Assembly: GCF_001468035.1 (NCBI RefSeq)
Contig: NZ_LNZA01000008.1
Coordinates: 186,001-250,000, forward strand
Direction: 5' to 3'
From: Legionella tucsonensis
Lineage (GTDB): Bacteria > Pseudomonadota > Gammaproteobacteria > Legionellales > Legionellaceae
DNA length: 64,000 bases
In this document: piece by piece, positions 18,596 to 28,571 of the stretch
Position numbering within the stretch: the stretch's first letter is position 1
Layout: the number at the start of each line of letters is the position of its first letter
Program-made: the position numbers and the translations under genes
The notes under the pieces: generated by a model
Database searches by the model: none
What the model saw: the letters and a program-made list of their open reading frames with translations, nothing else
What the model was told of the DNA's origin: nothing

Positions 18596-20365
18596 TTAGT
18601 AAACGCGTTCTTTCGGCGCCAAAGGCTCGACATGTTTAGGTGATGCATTAACCGGTCGAAAATCAATCTTCTCACCTTCCTCAAAATACAGCGTATGTTT
18701 AATCCAGTTCTCATCATCACGTTTTGGATAATCTTCACGGCTATGAGCACCACGACTTTCCGTGCGAACAATCGCAGACTGCGCTGTAGCATATGCAGTG
18801 ACCATTAAATTATCCAACTCTAAGGCACTTACCCGCTCTGTATTAAATATCTTACTTTTGTCTTCTAATTTGGCATGAGCTAACCGTTCGCGCAAAGCCT
18901 GAAGACGCTTTAAGCCAGAAGCCATTACTTCTCCGGTACGAAATACACCGAAGTCTTCTTGCATTACGCGTTGCATTTCATCATGAATTGCAGCAGGACT
19001 CTCGCCCTCTGTTGAATCGTTCCATCGGTTATATCGCTGCAAAGATGGAGCGATATCTTCATCACTGATGTAAGCCATATCAGGTAATTGATTTGATTGC
19101 CATAACTCTTCAACATGCAAGCCTGCAGCGCGACCAAAAACAACTAAGTCCAGTAACGAATTTCCGCCTAAACGGTTTGCACCATGTACAGAAACACAAG
19201 CACACTCTCCTACTGCATACAATCCATCTACGATATGTTCATTACCATTAGTTTTGGTGAGTACTTGTCCATACATGTTCGTTGGTATTCCTCCCATACT
19301 GTAGTGGCAAGTAGGAACCACAGGAATCGGTTCAACAATTGGGTCAACCCCTGCGAATTTCATAGATAATTCACGAATTCCTGGCAAACGCGACATAATA
19401 AGGTCGGCTCCCAGATGATCCAGTTTTAATTTAACGTGATCTATCCCTTTAGGATCAAAACCCTTCCCTGCGCGTATTTCGAGAGCCATAGAACGGGCAA
19501 CCACATCTCGAGAAGCTAAATCTTTAACCCGCGGCGCATAACGTTCCATAAAACGCTCACCGTCTTTATTAATCAAATAACCACCTTCACCGCGACATCC
19601 TTCAGTGACTAATACACCAGCCCCTGCAATGCCAGTAGGATGAAATTGCCACATTTCCATATCTTGCAAAGGAATGCCTGCTCTTAGTGCCATACCGAAA
19701 CCATCACCTGTATTAATAAATGCGTTGGTTGTAGATTGGTAAATACGACCGGCACCACCAGTAGCCAAAATACAAACTCTTGACTGAAAAAATACTACCT
19801 CGCCAGTCTCAATACACATTGCGGTAACACCGGATATATGACCATGGGCATTTTTAACAAGATCAAGAGCATACCATTCACTAAATACATGTGTTTTGGC
19901 TTTTAAATTTTGCTGATACAGCGTATGCAGTAAAGCATGCCCTGTTCTATCTGCCGCCGCACAAGTGCGTGCTGCTTGTTCTCCACCAAAGTTTTTAGAT
20001 TGGCCGCCAAACTGACGTTGATAGATTTTACCATTATCCATACGTGAAAAAGGCAAACCCATGTGTTCAAGCTCATATACAGCCTCTGGGCCTGTTTTGC
20101 AGAGGTACTCGATTGAATCCTGATCGCCAATATAATCAGCACCCTTCACTGTATCATACATATGCCAACGCCAATCATCTTCATGTGCATTTCCCAATGC
20201 ACATGTAATACCGCCTTGAGCAGATACTGTATGAGAGCGAGTTGGAAATACTTTAGATAAGAGTGCGACTTTTAAACCGGAATTTGCCATTTGCAGTGCA
20301 GCACGCATTCCGGCTCCACCTGCTCCAATAATTACTGCATCAAATGTGTTACGTGCAATTGCCAT
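18596..20365 (-). CDS. sdhA: Succinate dehydrogenase flavoprotein subunit
   Basis: SdhA oxidises succinate to fumarate with covalently bound FAD. The Rossmann motif [11 protein letters not shown] opens the protein. The flavinylated histidine lies in [10 protein letters not shown]. Substrate and catalytic blocks [22 protein letters not shown] and ERYAP follow. [13 protein letters not shown] sits near residue 395. The 589-residue length is standard. One base separates it from sdhD. Confidence 0.98.
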   Translation of the reverse strand: MAIARNTFDAVIIGAGGAGMRAALQMANSGLKVALLSKVFPTRSHTVSAQGGITCALGNAHEDDWRWHMYDTVKGADYIGDQDSIEYLCKTGPEAVYELEHMGLPFSRMDNGKIYQRQFGGQSKNFGGEQAARTCAAADRTGHALLHTLYQQNLKAKTHVFSEWYALDLVKNAHGHISGVTAMCIETGEVVFFQSRVCILATGGAGRIYQSTTNAFINTGDGFGMALRAGIPLQDMEMWQFHPTGIAGAGVLVTEGCRGEGGYLINKDGERFMERYAPRVKDLASRDVVARSMALEIRAGKGFDPKGIDHVKLKLDHLGADLIMSRLPGIRELSMKFAGVDPIVEPIPVVPTCHYSMGGIPTNMYGQVLTKTNGNEHIVDGLYAVGECACVSVHGANRLGGNSLLDLVVFGRAAGLHVEELWQSNQLPDMAYISDEDIAPSLQRYNRWNDSTEGESPAAIHDEMQRVMQEDFGVFRTGEVMASGLKRLQALRERLAHAKLEDKSKIFNTERVSALELDNLMVTAYATAQSAIVRTESRGAHSREDYPKRDDENWIKHTLYFEEGEKIDFRPVNASPKHVEPLAPKERVY

Positions 20366-20366
20366 G

Positions 20367-20714
20367 CTACTGCCCCCAAAGGATCATTAAGCTCCAGATA
20401 AATTGACTAAGGAGCCATAAAACGACTAACATTTGTACTGATAAACGCAAAGCAGTACATTTCATATAATCTGTAGTCACAGTCCAAATACCTATCCATG
20501 CATGCAATGAAAGCGCAAACAAAGCAATGAGTGATGCAATCCGAACTAAGGTATTGGAAAAAAGAGCGTGCCATTGTGCGAAGCCCAATTCAGGATGCAA
20601 TAATAAAAAACCAATTATAAAAAAAGAATAAACAGCGAAATAAACTGCTGTAACTCGTTGAATCAACCAATCCTTTAAGCCATTACCTGTTAAGCTGGTG
20701 ACATTATTTACCAT
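20367..20714 (-). CDS. sdhD: Succinate dehydrogenase membrane anchor subunit D
   Basis: This 115-residue protein has three transmembrane segments. [16 protein letters not shown] contains the expected heme-side histidine and the quinone-site tyrosine/aspartate region of SdhD. The start overlaps the sdhC stop by seven bases, implying translational coupling. It anchors SdhAB to the inner membrane together with SdhC. Confidence 0.93.
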   Translation of the reverse strand: MVNNVTSLTGNGLKDWLIQRVTAVYFAVYSFFIIGFLLLHPELGFAQWHALFSNTLVRIASLIALFALSLHAWIGIWTVTTDYMKCTALRLSVQMLVVLWLLSQFIWSLMILWGQ

Positions 20715-21082
20715 ATCCAGAATCCTAGAAAAATTGACAAAATAATGGCAAGAATAATGACTACAACAGCAGAACGCCGAGCAGCATCAAGATGCTCACC
20801 AAATCCCATATCCATCACAAGATGCCTAATCCCTGCAAGCAAATGATATACCATTGCAGCGCCAAATGCCCATACCACCACTTTATAAACGGGATGAGAT
20901 AATAAGTCTTTTACCCGTATAAAGGCTTCTTCCGATTGCATTGATTGACCAAAAATATACAGCATTATGGGTAACAGTAAAAATAAAACCACCCCTGAAA
21001 TCCTATGCAAGATGGACGCTATAGCCATAGGGGGATATTTTAAACTACCCAAATCCAGATTGACGGGTCTCTTTTTGTTCAC
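20708..21082 (-). CDS. sdhC: Succinate dehydrogenase cytochrome b556 subunit C
   Basis: SdhC has 124 residues and three membrane helices. The N-terminal PVNLDLGSLKYPPMAIASILHR contains the SILHR quinone-site signature (cited for recognition). HLLAGIRHLVMD carries the heme-ligand histidine. Translation starts at a GTG preceded by GGAAGA. It opens the sdhCDAB operon, whose promoter must lie in the 318-bp gap upstream. gltA is not present on the other side of that gap. Confidence 0.95.
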   Translation of the reverse strand: MNKKRPVNLDLGSLKYPPMAIASILHRISGVVLFLLLPIMLYIFGQSMQSEEAFIRVKDLLSHPVYKVVVWAFGAAMVYHLLAGIRHLVMDMGFGEHLDAARRSAVVVIILAIILSIFLGFWIW

Positions 21083-21400
21083 TGTGAGTTTCTTCCTTAA
21101 TTAGAAAAAGTTAATTAAATAAAGCACAAATGCGAAGTATAGCACTCTGTTTTTATCGTGCAAGATTAAGACGCTATGGAATTCAAGCAAAAAGTAACTT
21201 TGATCCACTGTAATGCAAATATTTTTAGAATTAAGTGAATTACTTTTCTGATCGCGATTTATTCAACTATGAAAAATAACTTGCAGCATATGAAAATATG
21301 ACTTACTGACTGAGGACAATGATTAATTAACAGTAACTAATTTTTTTTATTCAACTTGCTGTATAATTAACACGCTTTAATTTTTATAGGTTAATATTCC
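21083..21400. other. Divergent promoter region of sdhC and the repeat protein
   Basis: This gap is AT-rich and non-coding. A TATAAT hexamer at 21362-21367 faces right, 34 bases before the start codon of the repeat protein, with no strong -35. TTAATATT at 21392-21399 resembles half of a PmrA box but overlaps the ribosome site, so it is unlikely to be one. No gene was seen. Confidence 0.4.
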
Positions 21401-22864
21401 ATGCCAGAAATTGAATTTAATTCGCAAGAAGTAAGACTGATCGACTTAGCCTCCAGAGGCCTTTTTCAAACTGTAAACAGCCAATACATAAAATCAGCTT
21501 TAACCATGGCTAAAATTCGACCCAAGGTGATTGATGAAGCAATAAAAAAAGCAATAATTTCAGCATCTCAAGTTTCAACAGAAGAAGCCGAGAGACGATG
21601 GAATATAGTTGTAATGTTATGCAGTTTGAAATCGAAGACTCATCAACCAAGTCAAAAAGTTGTAGACCGAACGTTAGAGCAAGCAGCAGTAGCCGCAGCT
21701 AAAACCAATAATTGGAAATTTTTTATCGCGATCATAAACTTAACCGACCCAGCCTGTAAACCAAGTCAAGCAGCAATAGACAAGACATTAGTGAATGCAG
21801 CACTAACAGCGACTAAAACAAATAATTGGGATTTTGTGATCGCGCTTTTAAGCTTAACCACCCTCCGTCGACCAAGTCAAATAGCTGTGGACAAAGCATT
21901 CGAGTTAGCAACAGTAACAACACTTCAAACCAATAATTGGAAGTCTGTTATTGCTCTTGCAAGCTTAGCAGCTCCCGTACTCCAACCCACTAAAAAAGCA
22001 ATCAATACAAGTTTGGAACTGGCGCTATTACGGATGACACGATATGAACGTCATGGTGATATAAACTCCTCTTCTAAGGTATGTGAGGCAATTAAAGCCA
22101 TTATAAGTTTGCAACCTCCTGCAAATGCACCTGATAAAGAGTTTGTGGATATGGCACTCAACCTTCTACAAAGACGAATCGATAAACACTTCATTAAATC
22201 AGCCCAATATGGAGAGTGGGAACAGGTTTTGAATTATTTCATTCAAGACCAATGGGGTAAACCCTCTCAGAAGGCAATGAATTGTGTATTAACTTATGCA
22301 TTAACAGCAACAGCAGGGGAAAGTACTCAAGTGGAAGTTTTTAAGGCTCTTTGCAGTTTTATGCAACCCGACAAAAGAACCTCTGGTAATTTGTTGCACA
22401 TTGCGGCCAGAACAGGACACATTGATGTTGTCCAGCTGCTTTGTAATTTAGATGAACAGAATAAACCTTCCCTTTATTTCATTAAAAATGCGTTACAAAT
22501 TGCACAGTACGCTGGGAATCATAAAATTGCCCGTTATCTCTCCTATGAAATAATGCATCAGCATCACTTAGAACATGATCCTTTAGCTCTGACAAAAACC
22601 ATACTTACAGACTACTGTGATCATCATACTACTATGAGTAATCTATTTAATACCCAACTAAAGCAGGTTAAAAAAATTCTTGCAGCAGTAAAACGAACAG
22701 ACAAAGAAACAGAAGAAGATGTTAGAAATAAAGCAGCCATGGAGGCTGTGAACCAATTAAAGGCTATGAGTGAAGTTAATAAGGAATTAAAAATTTGCAT
22801 TGATTACATTGAGGTACATTGCCGTAAAAATGAAGATACTCCTTCAATTAAAGCAGTGCTTTGA
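21401..22864 (+). CDS. Helical tandem-repeat protein with ankyrin-like C-terminal part, candidate Dot/Icm effector
   Basis: The 487-residue soluble protein has no signal peptide. It holds at least four units of 37-38 residues starting near residues 83, 121, 158 and 196. Each has the pattern P-S-Q-x3-D-K-x-L ... A-x-x-x-x-x-TNNW-x-x-x-I-A-L. A more degenerate unit precedes them near residue 41, and PSQKAMNCVL later resembles the unit start. Residues about 330-355 (GNLLHIAARTGHIDVVQLL) look like an ankyrin repeat. The C-terminal part is Lys/Glu-rich and probably helical. Legionella effectors often have such architecture, and this is the only basis for the effector suggestion. Function is unknown. 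Confidence 0.55.
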   Translation: MPEIEFNSQEVRLIDLASRGLFQTVNSQYIKSALTMAKIRPKVIDEAIKKAIISASQVSTEEAERRWNIVVMLCSLKSKTHQPSQKVVDRTLEQAAVAAAKTNNWKFFIAIINLTDPACKPSQAAIDKTLVNAALTATKTNNWDFVIALLSLTTLRRPSQIAVDKAFELATVTTLQTNNWKSVIALASLAAPVLQPTKKAINTSLELALLRMTRYERHGDINSSSKVCEAIKAIISLQPPANAPDKEFVDMALNLLQRRIDKHFIKSAQYGEWEQVLNYFIQDQWGKPSQKAMNCVLTYALTATAGESTQVEVFKALCSFMQPDKRTSGNLLHIAARTGHIDVVQLLCNLDEQNKPSLYFIKNALQIAQYAGNHKIARYLSYEIMHQHHLEHDPLALTKTILTDYCDHHTTMSNLFNTQLKQVKKILAAVKRTDKETEEDVRNKAAMEAVNQLKAMSEVNKELKICIDYIEVHCRKNEDTPSIKAVL

Positions 22865-22922
22865 TTCAATACCATTTGAAAATTAGAAAACCTCAGCTCA
22901 GAGAATTTAAGATATAAAACAC

Positions 22923-23567
22923 TTATCTTTTAGGACCTGAGCTAGGGTTTTTATGTGGCTGTCTGTATGTATCACGTGGGGATTCAGAAGGATACCCATA
23001 CTTATCCGCATTTTGTTTGACAATTTGTAAGTAACGCTCACCCCACGCACCAGGATCAAAGTTAGTTACCACAACGTTATAAGGTAAATTGATAATTGAT
23101 TCAAAAGCTTTTCTTTGAGGGAGCAAATGTCCGCCGAACGCTACTTGTACTTCCGTTTCTTTATCAATGCCGCCTTCTTTTAAACGCTCAACCAATATAT
23201 AAATCATTTTTTCTATGGTCATATAAAGTTTATACATTGACATGCCAGCAGAGAGCATCTCTTCACTTTTAGAAGTAGACAATTTTGAACCTGCATCAAG
23301 AATAGGATATACAAATTCATACTCGTCCGTTCCTGGGATACGTTCTGGTTTGAGAACTATTGGAGGGGAAATAATATCTAAAGTCGGAGAAACAATGTAA
23401 AGTTCGAAATCAGCCCAATGCCACCAGATTTGATAAACCCGCTCTACTAAAGTTATAGGATCGTTTAAATCCTCTTCCATTTGCAACTTGCGAAAATCGA
23501 TGCTGTTCTCGTTATTATCAAGAAGTTCAAAGTTTTCTTCAGTAGGAATATCTGATTCATCAGCCAT
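22923..23567 (-). CDS. Hypothetical protein, 214 residues
   Basis: I do not recognise this family. The protein is soluble and acidic at the N-terminus (MADESDIPTEENFE). It has an aromatic-rich block QIWWHWADFELYIVSP and a Pro/Ser/Lys-rich, probably disordered tail. There is no signal peptide or membrane segment. It lies between the repeat protein and the feo operon and appears to be a stand-alone gene. The reading frame is long, with a sensible start, which supports it as real. Confidence 0.6.
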   Translation of the reverse strand: MADESDIPTEENFELLDNNENSIDFRKLQMEEDLNDPITLVERVYQIWWHWADFELYIVSPTLDIISPPIVLKPERIPGTDEYEFVYPILDAGSKLSTSKSEEMLSAGMSMYKLYMTIEKMIYILVERLKEGGIDKETEVQVAFGGHLLPQRKAFESIINLPYNVVVTNFDPGAWGERYLQIVKQNADKYGYPSESPRDTYRQPHKNPSSGPKR

Positions 23568-23692
23568 TTGTATACCGCATTATTCAAGACTATATGATTA
23601 TTATATTAGCCCAAATTTGATGAATGAGCACGAAAGTTAAAATAACTTAAGTAAAAAACCCGTAAAAAAATGTAACTCGAACATGCAGCAAA

Positions 23693-23911
23693 TTATAAAA
23701 GATATTGATAATATTCAGGGGAGTTAGAACGACACTTAAAGCATGTGCTTTGACAATTCGCCTTTTCCTGACACTTCCGTATTACGCCCTTACCTATCCA
23801 TAAGTCAAGCATAGGTTGTAATGCTGGAAGATCCAAGCGAAATTCTCGAGTCAATTGTTGCGTGCTCACGACACCTTCACGGCAAATGTAATTACGTATT
23901 TGCAACAACAT
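23693..23911 (-). CDS. feoC: FeoC-like regulator of ferrous iron transport
   Basis: The 72-residue protein has an N-terminal winged-helix pattern (VVSTQQLTREF). A cysteine cluster (Cys at about 49, 54, 58 and 61, with spacing C-x4-C-x3-C-x2-C) probably binds an iron-sulfur cluster, as in other FeoC proteins. It overlaps the end of feoB by 20 bases, consistent with coupled translation. The C-terminus SPEYYQYL is short. FeoC proteins are thought to stabilise or regulate FeoB. Confidence 0.8.
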   Translation of the reverse strand: MLLQIRNYICREGVVSTQQLTREFRLDLPALQPMLDLWIGKGVIRKCQEKANCQSTCFKCRSNSPEYYQYLL

Positions 23912-26144
23912 GATTCCTCCTTATGCTGCGTTTGGTGTATTGGCGCAACCCTATAGCAAAAAATAAAACGAATAAGAATACGATAATTCCAAGAATATTT
24001 TGTTCCGAACTCTGAATCCATTTAGCCGCTTGATAAAATGAAACTGCTACAATATAGGCAATCACAAAAGACCAAACTACAGAAATCCACATATATTTTC
24101 TGTTTGCTTCTTGTCGAATTACCGCCATAGTAGAAACACAAGGAATATAAAGAAGAACAAACAACAGATATGCATATGCCCCTATTTTTCCATCAAACCG
24201 CTGTGCCATTATTCCATATACTGACTGAGCTACTGGATTATCTGCCGCACTAGCTAATACAGGATTTAGCAAAGCAGAACCTAGTTGAGCTAAATTCTGC
24301 GGAATAGACCAAAAGGCCGCCTTAATACCTGCTAAAAAATCAAAGTGTGCCGTGACAACTTCACCCGCATGACCTATCTGTGCATAGAGTGAATTTAATG
24401 TACCAACCACAACCTCTTTGGCTAACATACCGGTTAACAACCCTACTGTTGCAGGCCAATTATCTTGATGAATCCCCATAGGTGCAAATAAAGGAGTAAT
24501 CCATTGCCCCATTAAAGACAATAATGACTGAGTACTGGCCTCACCCGAATTAACTCCACCATTTAAAGTAATGGCATTTAAGCCGCCTAAAATAACACAA
24601 ATTGGCACAATTAATTTACCTGCCCGTACTATAAAAAAACGAAGTCGCATAAAAGTTTCTTTAAATAATCGCTTGAGTGCAGGTTTATGATAAGCAGGAA
24701 GCTCCAAAATTAATGGAGAGGCATTTCCTTTTAACATGGATTTGCGAAAAATAAATCCCGTTAATACAGCCATCAAAATCCCTATAAGATACAAAGAAAA
24801 CACGACGTTTTGTCCACCGGAAGGGAAAAATGCAGCGACAAATACAGCATAAATAGCAAGACGAGCGCTACATGACATAAAAGGACTCATCATTATCGTT
24901 AATAACCGATCACGCTCTGAATCTAAGGTACGCGCTGCCATAATCGCAGGAACGTTGCAACCAAAACCAACAATCATCGGCACAAAAGACTTGCCAGGCA
25001 AGCCCATTATCCGCATTGCTTTATCAACAACAAAAGCTGCTCTTGCCATATATCCAGATGTTTCCAGCAAAGATAAGAAAAAAAACATCGCAGCAATAAC
25101 GGGGATAAACGTTAAGGTGGTATTAATTCCTTTACCCATACCATTTGCCAATAAAGCAATCAACCAATTGGGAGCGTGAATCTGTTGTAATAACCAGGCA
25201 GTACCTTGTACGAATAGTGTATCGGTACTGATATCAAAAAAATCTTGAAACGCACCACCTACATTAATTGCAAATAAAAACATCAAATACATCATGGCAA
25301 AAAATATAGGGAGGGCAAAAAAACGGTGCAACATAATCTTATCGAGTTTTGCTGTAAAATGCTCACTGGCATCGCTGAATTTTTTCTGTACAGCAATAAC
25401 CAAAGTATGTATTTTATGATATCGAGCATCAGCCATTACTATATCAAGGCTGGGTTCCACTTCGTTCAATAAAGTCAAATCGTTAGCAATCTCCTTGCCG
25501 AATAACAATCCATCTCCTTCAGCAAGTCTGCGCGCATAATAATAAGCAAGCGATTGGCTATAACCTTCACGAATTAATGTATTTTCCAGGGTCATTAATG
25601 TCTGTTGTATGGATTTAGATACAGGTAATGCCCAAGGAATAATCGTCTGAGGCATTCGAGTCAGCTCTTGCATCAGCTGAGGAGTACCTACCTTTTTATG
25701 TGCCTGAATCGGAATAACAAGGCAACCTAATTGTTGTGACAAAGCATTTGGATCTATGGATATACCTCGTTGCTGGGCAATGTCCATCATATTCAGTGCG
25801 AGTAATACCGGTTTACCTAATTCCAGGATTTGGGTGGTCAAATACAAATGCCGTTCGAGATGACAGGCATCGATCACATTAATGATGCAATCTGCTTCCA
25901 TAGTAGCAATAGACTGAGCAGTAATTTGCTCATCCTGACTGATACCATCCGCATTAGCTACCAAAGAATAAACTCCTGGCAAATCAGTCACTTCAAATCG
26001 TTGTTGGTCTACGAAGAATTCTCCCGTTTTCTTTTCAACCGTAACACCCGGCCAGTTTCCTATACGTTGATTGTCCCCAGTCAATGCATTAAATAATGTA
26101 GTTTTACCGCAATTAGGGTTGCCTACTAACAGCACATGAGTCAT
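23892..26144 (-). CDS. feoB: Ferrous iron transporter B
   Basis: FeoB imports Fe2+ across the inner membrane. The N-terminal G domain has G1 GNPNCGKTT at residues 8-16, the DLPG G3 motif and NMMD as G4. A guanine-nucleotide-dissociation-inhibitor-like spacer follows. The membrane domain carries two Gate motifs, PMIVGFGCNVPA and the later PCVSTMAVI with its cysteine. The 750-residue length is standard. It overlaps feoA by four bases (ATGA). Confidence 0.96.
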   Translation of the reverse strand: MTHVLLVGNPNCGKTTLFNALTGDNQRIGNWPGVTVEKKTGEFFVDQQRFEVTDLPGVYSLVANADGISQDEQITAQSIATMEADCIINVIDACHLERHLYLTTQILELGKPVLLALNMMDIAQQRGISIDPNALSQQLGCLVIPIQAHKKVGTPQLMQELTRMPQTIIPWALPVSKSIQQTLMTLENTLIREGYSQSLAYYYARRLAEGDGLLFGKEIANDLTLLNEVEPSLDIVMADARYHKIHTLVIAVQKKFSDASEHFTAKLDKIMLHRFFALPIFFAMMYLMFLFAINVGGAFQDFFDISTDTLFVQGTAWLLQQIHAPNWLIALLANGMGKGINTTLTFIPVIAAMFFFLSLLETSGYMARAAFVVDKAMRIMGLPGKSFVPMIVGFGCNVPAIMAARTLDSERDRLLTIMMSPFMSCSARLAIYAVFVAAFFPSGGQNVVFSLYLIGILMAVLTGFIFRKSMLKGNASPLILELPAYHKPALKRLFKETFMRLRFFIVRAGKLIVPICVILGGLNAITLNGGVNSGEASTQSLLSLMGQWITPLFAPMGIHQDNWPATVGLLTGMLAKEVVVGTLNSLYAQIGHAGEVVTAHFDFLAGIKAAFWSIPQNLAQLGSALLNPVLASAADNPVAQSVYGIMAQRFDGKIGAYAYLLFVLLYIPCVSTMAVIRQEANRKYMWISVVWSFVIAYIVAVSFYQAAKWIQSSEQNILGIIVFLFVLFFAIGLRQYTKRSIRRNHVVANT

Positions 26145-26371
26145 ATACGCTCCAAAATCAATTGACTCGCCTCTTCCTTGCGCAACGTTAAAGCAGTTCC
26201 TCTGACTTCAATTTGTATAGGGCATCCTAAAGGGGCAATTCGGACAACTAAGAGTTCTGTACCACAAGTTACACCTAAAGATAAAAGTCTACGCCTGTAC
26301 TGCATATCGGTCGTGCCAAAACCGGTTAACCGTACTCTATCACCTTGTATCAACTCTGTAATTTTTATCAT
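26141..26371 (-). CDS. feoA: Ferrous iron transport protein A
   Basis: FeoA is a small SH3-like cytosolic partner of FeoB. The 76-residue form starts at the ATG at 26371 (MIKITEL) and contains RVRLTGF and LGCPIQIEVRG. An in-frame ATG at 26410 would add 13 residues rich in Cys and Tyr and is less likely. It heads the feoABC operon, with a Fur-like site about 45 bases upstream. Confidence 0.9.
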   Translation of the reverse strand: MIKITELIQGDRVRLTGFGTTDMQYRRRLLSLGVTCGTELLVVRIAPLGCPIQIEVRGTALTLRKEEASQLILERI

Positions 26372-26414
26372 GTCATAACAGCAACTCGTGAAATAACCTA
26401 ATTTTAGCACAAAT

Positions 26415-26433
26415 GAAATCGAGAATCATTCTC
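26415..26433 (-). promoter_or_regulatory. Fur box upstream of feoABC
   Basis: On the minus strand, GAGAATGATTCTCGATTTC matches the 19-bp Fur consensus at 13 of 19 positions, and its left half is a clean GAGAATGATTCTC palindrome. Its place just upstream of feoA fits iron-dependent repression. Confidence 0.7.
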
Positions 26434-26528
26434 AAATAAGAAAAAAAATATACACCATTTTAATCAGATTCATTCATAGTTTGGGTGAGAAATAAAGCAA
26501 GCTCCAGAAAATAGCCGCTAACACTGAA

Positions 26529-27626
26529 CTAAGAATTATCTGCAATGAATTCCTTAAGTTCTCTTTTGGGATGACGTGCCAAATAATCCACTGATTGCAT
26601 TTCCAATAAACGACTTAAGGTACGTTTAAAGGTTTCTTTCATTTCACCCTCGGTATACAACTCGTCAACCGCAACTTCTGCGGAAATAATAATATTAATT
26701 CCACGATCGTACATCACGTCAATGAAATGAATGAACATAATGGCTTGTAACGTATGATTTACTGTTAATGCAGGTATTCTACTTAGAAAAATAGTATCAA
26801 ACTTATCTGCAAGCTCTAAGTAATCCAGTTGGCTACGAGGTAAGTTACACAGAATATCAAAGGAAAACCAAATTGCCTTTTCAGCACGCTTGAGATAAGG
26901 GATCTCTCGATTTTGAATCGTAATAACTCCATTTTCCTTAAATTCACTCGCTAAAAGTGTGAATTGTTTTTTCATGGTTTGGGCAGTATGCTCATTTAAA
27001 GGAAACAAATAAGCATCTACTAAAGGAGTTCGCCCAATACGATAATCTCTTTGTTCATTTAAATACAGCACGTCGCAATGAGCTTTAATTGCTGCAATAG
27101 CAGGTAAAAATCGTTTTCGATGAACTCCATCTCGATACAAATCATCAGGGGGTATATTCGAAGAAATTACCAAAATAACGCCATTTGCAGTCAAAGCCTG
27201 CAATAATTCAGCTAAAATCATGGCATAGGCAACATCATGCACCATAAACTCATCAAAACAAAGTACGCGTATCGTTTTTGCCAATTCTTTAGCAATTTTA
27301 CGAAGTGGATTTTTTTGTCCTTGCAATCGCCTTAACCTGGCGTCAACTTGTTGCATGAAATGATGAAAATGAAAACGTGCCTTCTTTTCTTCTTCAAGAC
27401 AATCATAAAATAAATCAACTAAATAGGTTTTTCCCACGCCAACAGGACCATAAAGATATACACCTGTGACCCGAGATTTAATTAATGGATAGAGCCAAGA
27501 TGAGTTCGATTTTTTGACGTTATCGACAAGGTGTTGCAAACGTATCAATATTTCACGTTGTAAAGGATCATCATCAATTTCACCGCGATGAATTGCAGCT
27601 TCATATTGAGTAATCAACTTCATCAT
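26529..27626 (-). CDS. zapE: Cell division protein ZapE (AFG1-like ATPase)
   Basis: This 365-residue P-loop ATPase has Walker A GPVGVGKT, the FHHFM block and Walker B VLCFDEF. SSNIPPDDLYRDGVHR and FLPAI follow, in the fixed order of the AFG1/ZapE family. In E. coli ZapE acts on the Z ring during late constriction. It is cytoplasmic and membrane-associated. The gene starts within the last four bases of the upstream hydrolase gene, so the two form an operon. Confidence 0.93.
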   Translation of the reverse strand: MMKLITQYEAAIHRGEIDDDPLQREILIRLQHLVDNVKKSNSSWLYPLIKSRVTGVYLYGPVGVGKTYLVDLFYDCLEEEKKARFHFHHFMQQVDARLRRLQGQKNPLRKIAKELAKTIRVLCFDEFMVHDVAYAMILAELLQALTANGVILVISSNIPPDDLYRDGVHRKRFLPAIAAIKAHCDVLYLNEQRDYRIGRTPLVDAYLFPLNEHTAQTMKKQFTLLASEFKENGVITIQNREIPYLKRAEKAIWFSFDILCNLPRSQLDYLELADKFDTIFLSRIPALTVNHTLQAIMFIHFIDVMYDRGINIIISAEVAVDELYTEGEMKETFKRTLSRLLEMQSVDYLARHPKRELKEFIADNS

Positions 27627-28282
27627 AAAACAACCTGAGAATGAACATATTCCATGAGCTTTGTTTTCAGCTCTATTAATTTTCCATGAAAGAAGTGGCC
27701 TGTATTGGCAAAACGAATTACCGGTATTTCAGGTTTGCTTTGGGAAGCAAAATCAAAAACCAAAGTAGAAGAAACCACCTCATCTTCATCACCTTGTATC
27801 ATGAGCCAGGGATATGGCGCGGGGTTAAATTCATGATAATCATAATGATGCACTGGTGGAGCTATCGTAATTAAGAATTGTGAATCCGATTGAGCTGCTG
27901 CACGATAAGCCACGTAAGAACCAAAAGAAAAACCAGCAAAAATGAGTTTCTTATCGGGTTGCTTCTTTTGCCATTCACGAACCAAAATCAACATATCTTC
28001 GCTTTCACCAATCCCTGAGTCGTAAGCTCCTTCTGATTGGCCTACACCACGAAAATTAAAGCGTAATGAAGGAATACCTAATTCTCTAAAGGCACGTGCT
28101 AATGTAGTAACTACTTTATTGTTCATGGCGCCCCCTTGTAAGGAGTGCGGATGGCCCAAAAAGGCTATAAAGGCAGCGTGATTTTGTTCTGGAACAGTTA
28201 AAACTGCTTCCAGTTTCCCAATTGCTCCTTGTAAAAACAAAGCATGTTCCCCAGGGATAGCTAATTTTTCAGTGATTTGCAT
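27623..28282 (-). CDS. Alpha/beta hydrolase (COG2945-like)
   Basis: The 219-residue protein has the alpha/beta-hydrolase pattern. An N-terminal GHPHSLQGG block is followed by RFNFRGVGQSEG and the nucleophile elbow GFSFGS. An aspartate lies in IQGDEDEVV, and a late histidine in GHFFHG. It is cytosolic, with no signal peptide. The natural substrate is unknown. It is translationally coupled to zapE. Confidence 0.85.
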   Translation of the reverse strand: MQITEKLAIPGEHALFLQGAIGKLEAVLTVPEQNHAAFIAFLGHPHSLQGGAMNNKVVTTLARAFRELGIPSLRFNFRGVGQSEGAYDSGIGESEDMLILVREWQKKQPDKKLIFAGFSFGSYVAYRAAAQSDSQFLITIAPPVHHYDYHEFNPAPYPWLMIQGDEDEVVSSTLVFDFASQSKPEIPVIRFANTGHFFHGKLIELKTKLMEYVHSQVVL

Positions 28283-28501
28283 AAAAAACCCGTTATCATA
28301 AAGTACATTTTCACGCGACTACTCTGAGCTTTCCACAGCAGTGGACTACGCAAAGCATGAATGATAACTCAGAATTATAGATGAACAAAATGCATAGCAA
28401 AAAGAATCAATACCAATAATAAAACAAGCCTTCTTCTAAGCGCTTTATTTTTTAGGTGGTTGTTTATATCAAATATTATTTACTCTACTGCTGTGTTTAA
28501 G

Positions 28502-28529
28502 CACTAGAGGTGTTTGGACGCCTCTAGTG
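28502..28529 (-). terminator. Hairpin downstream of the acyltransferase gene
   Basis: CACTAGAGGTG pairs with CGCCTCTAGTG (one wobble) around a six-base loop, about 40 bases after the gene's stop. No T run follows, so its role as a terminator is only likely. Confidence 0.5.
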
Positions 28530-28571
28530 TGACCTCACGTGTAAGTTATAGATTATCCAATCTATTACATC

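Noticed and set aside
21392-21399. TTAATATT as a PmrA regulatory half-site
   Set aside because: Only one half is present and it touches the start codon, so it cannot act as an upstream activator site.
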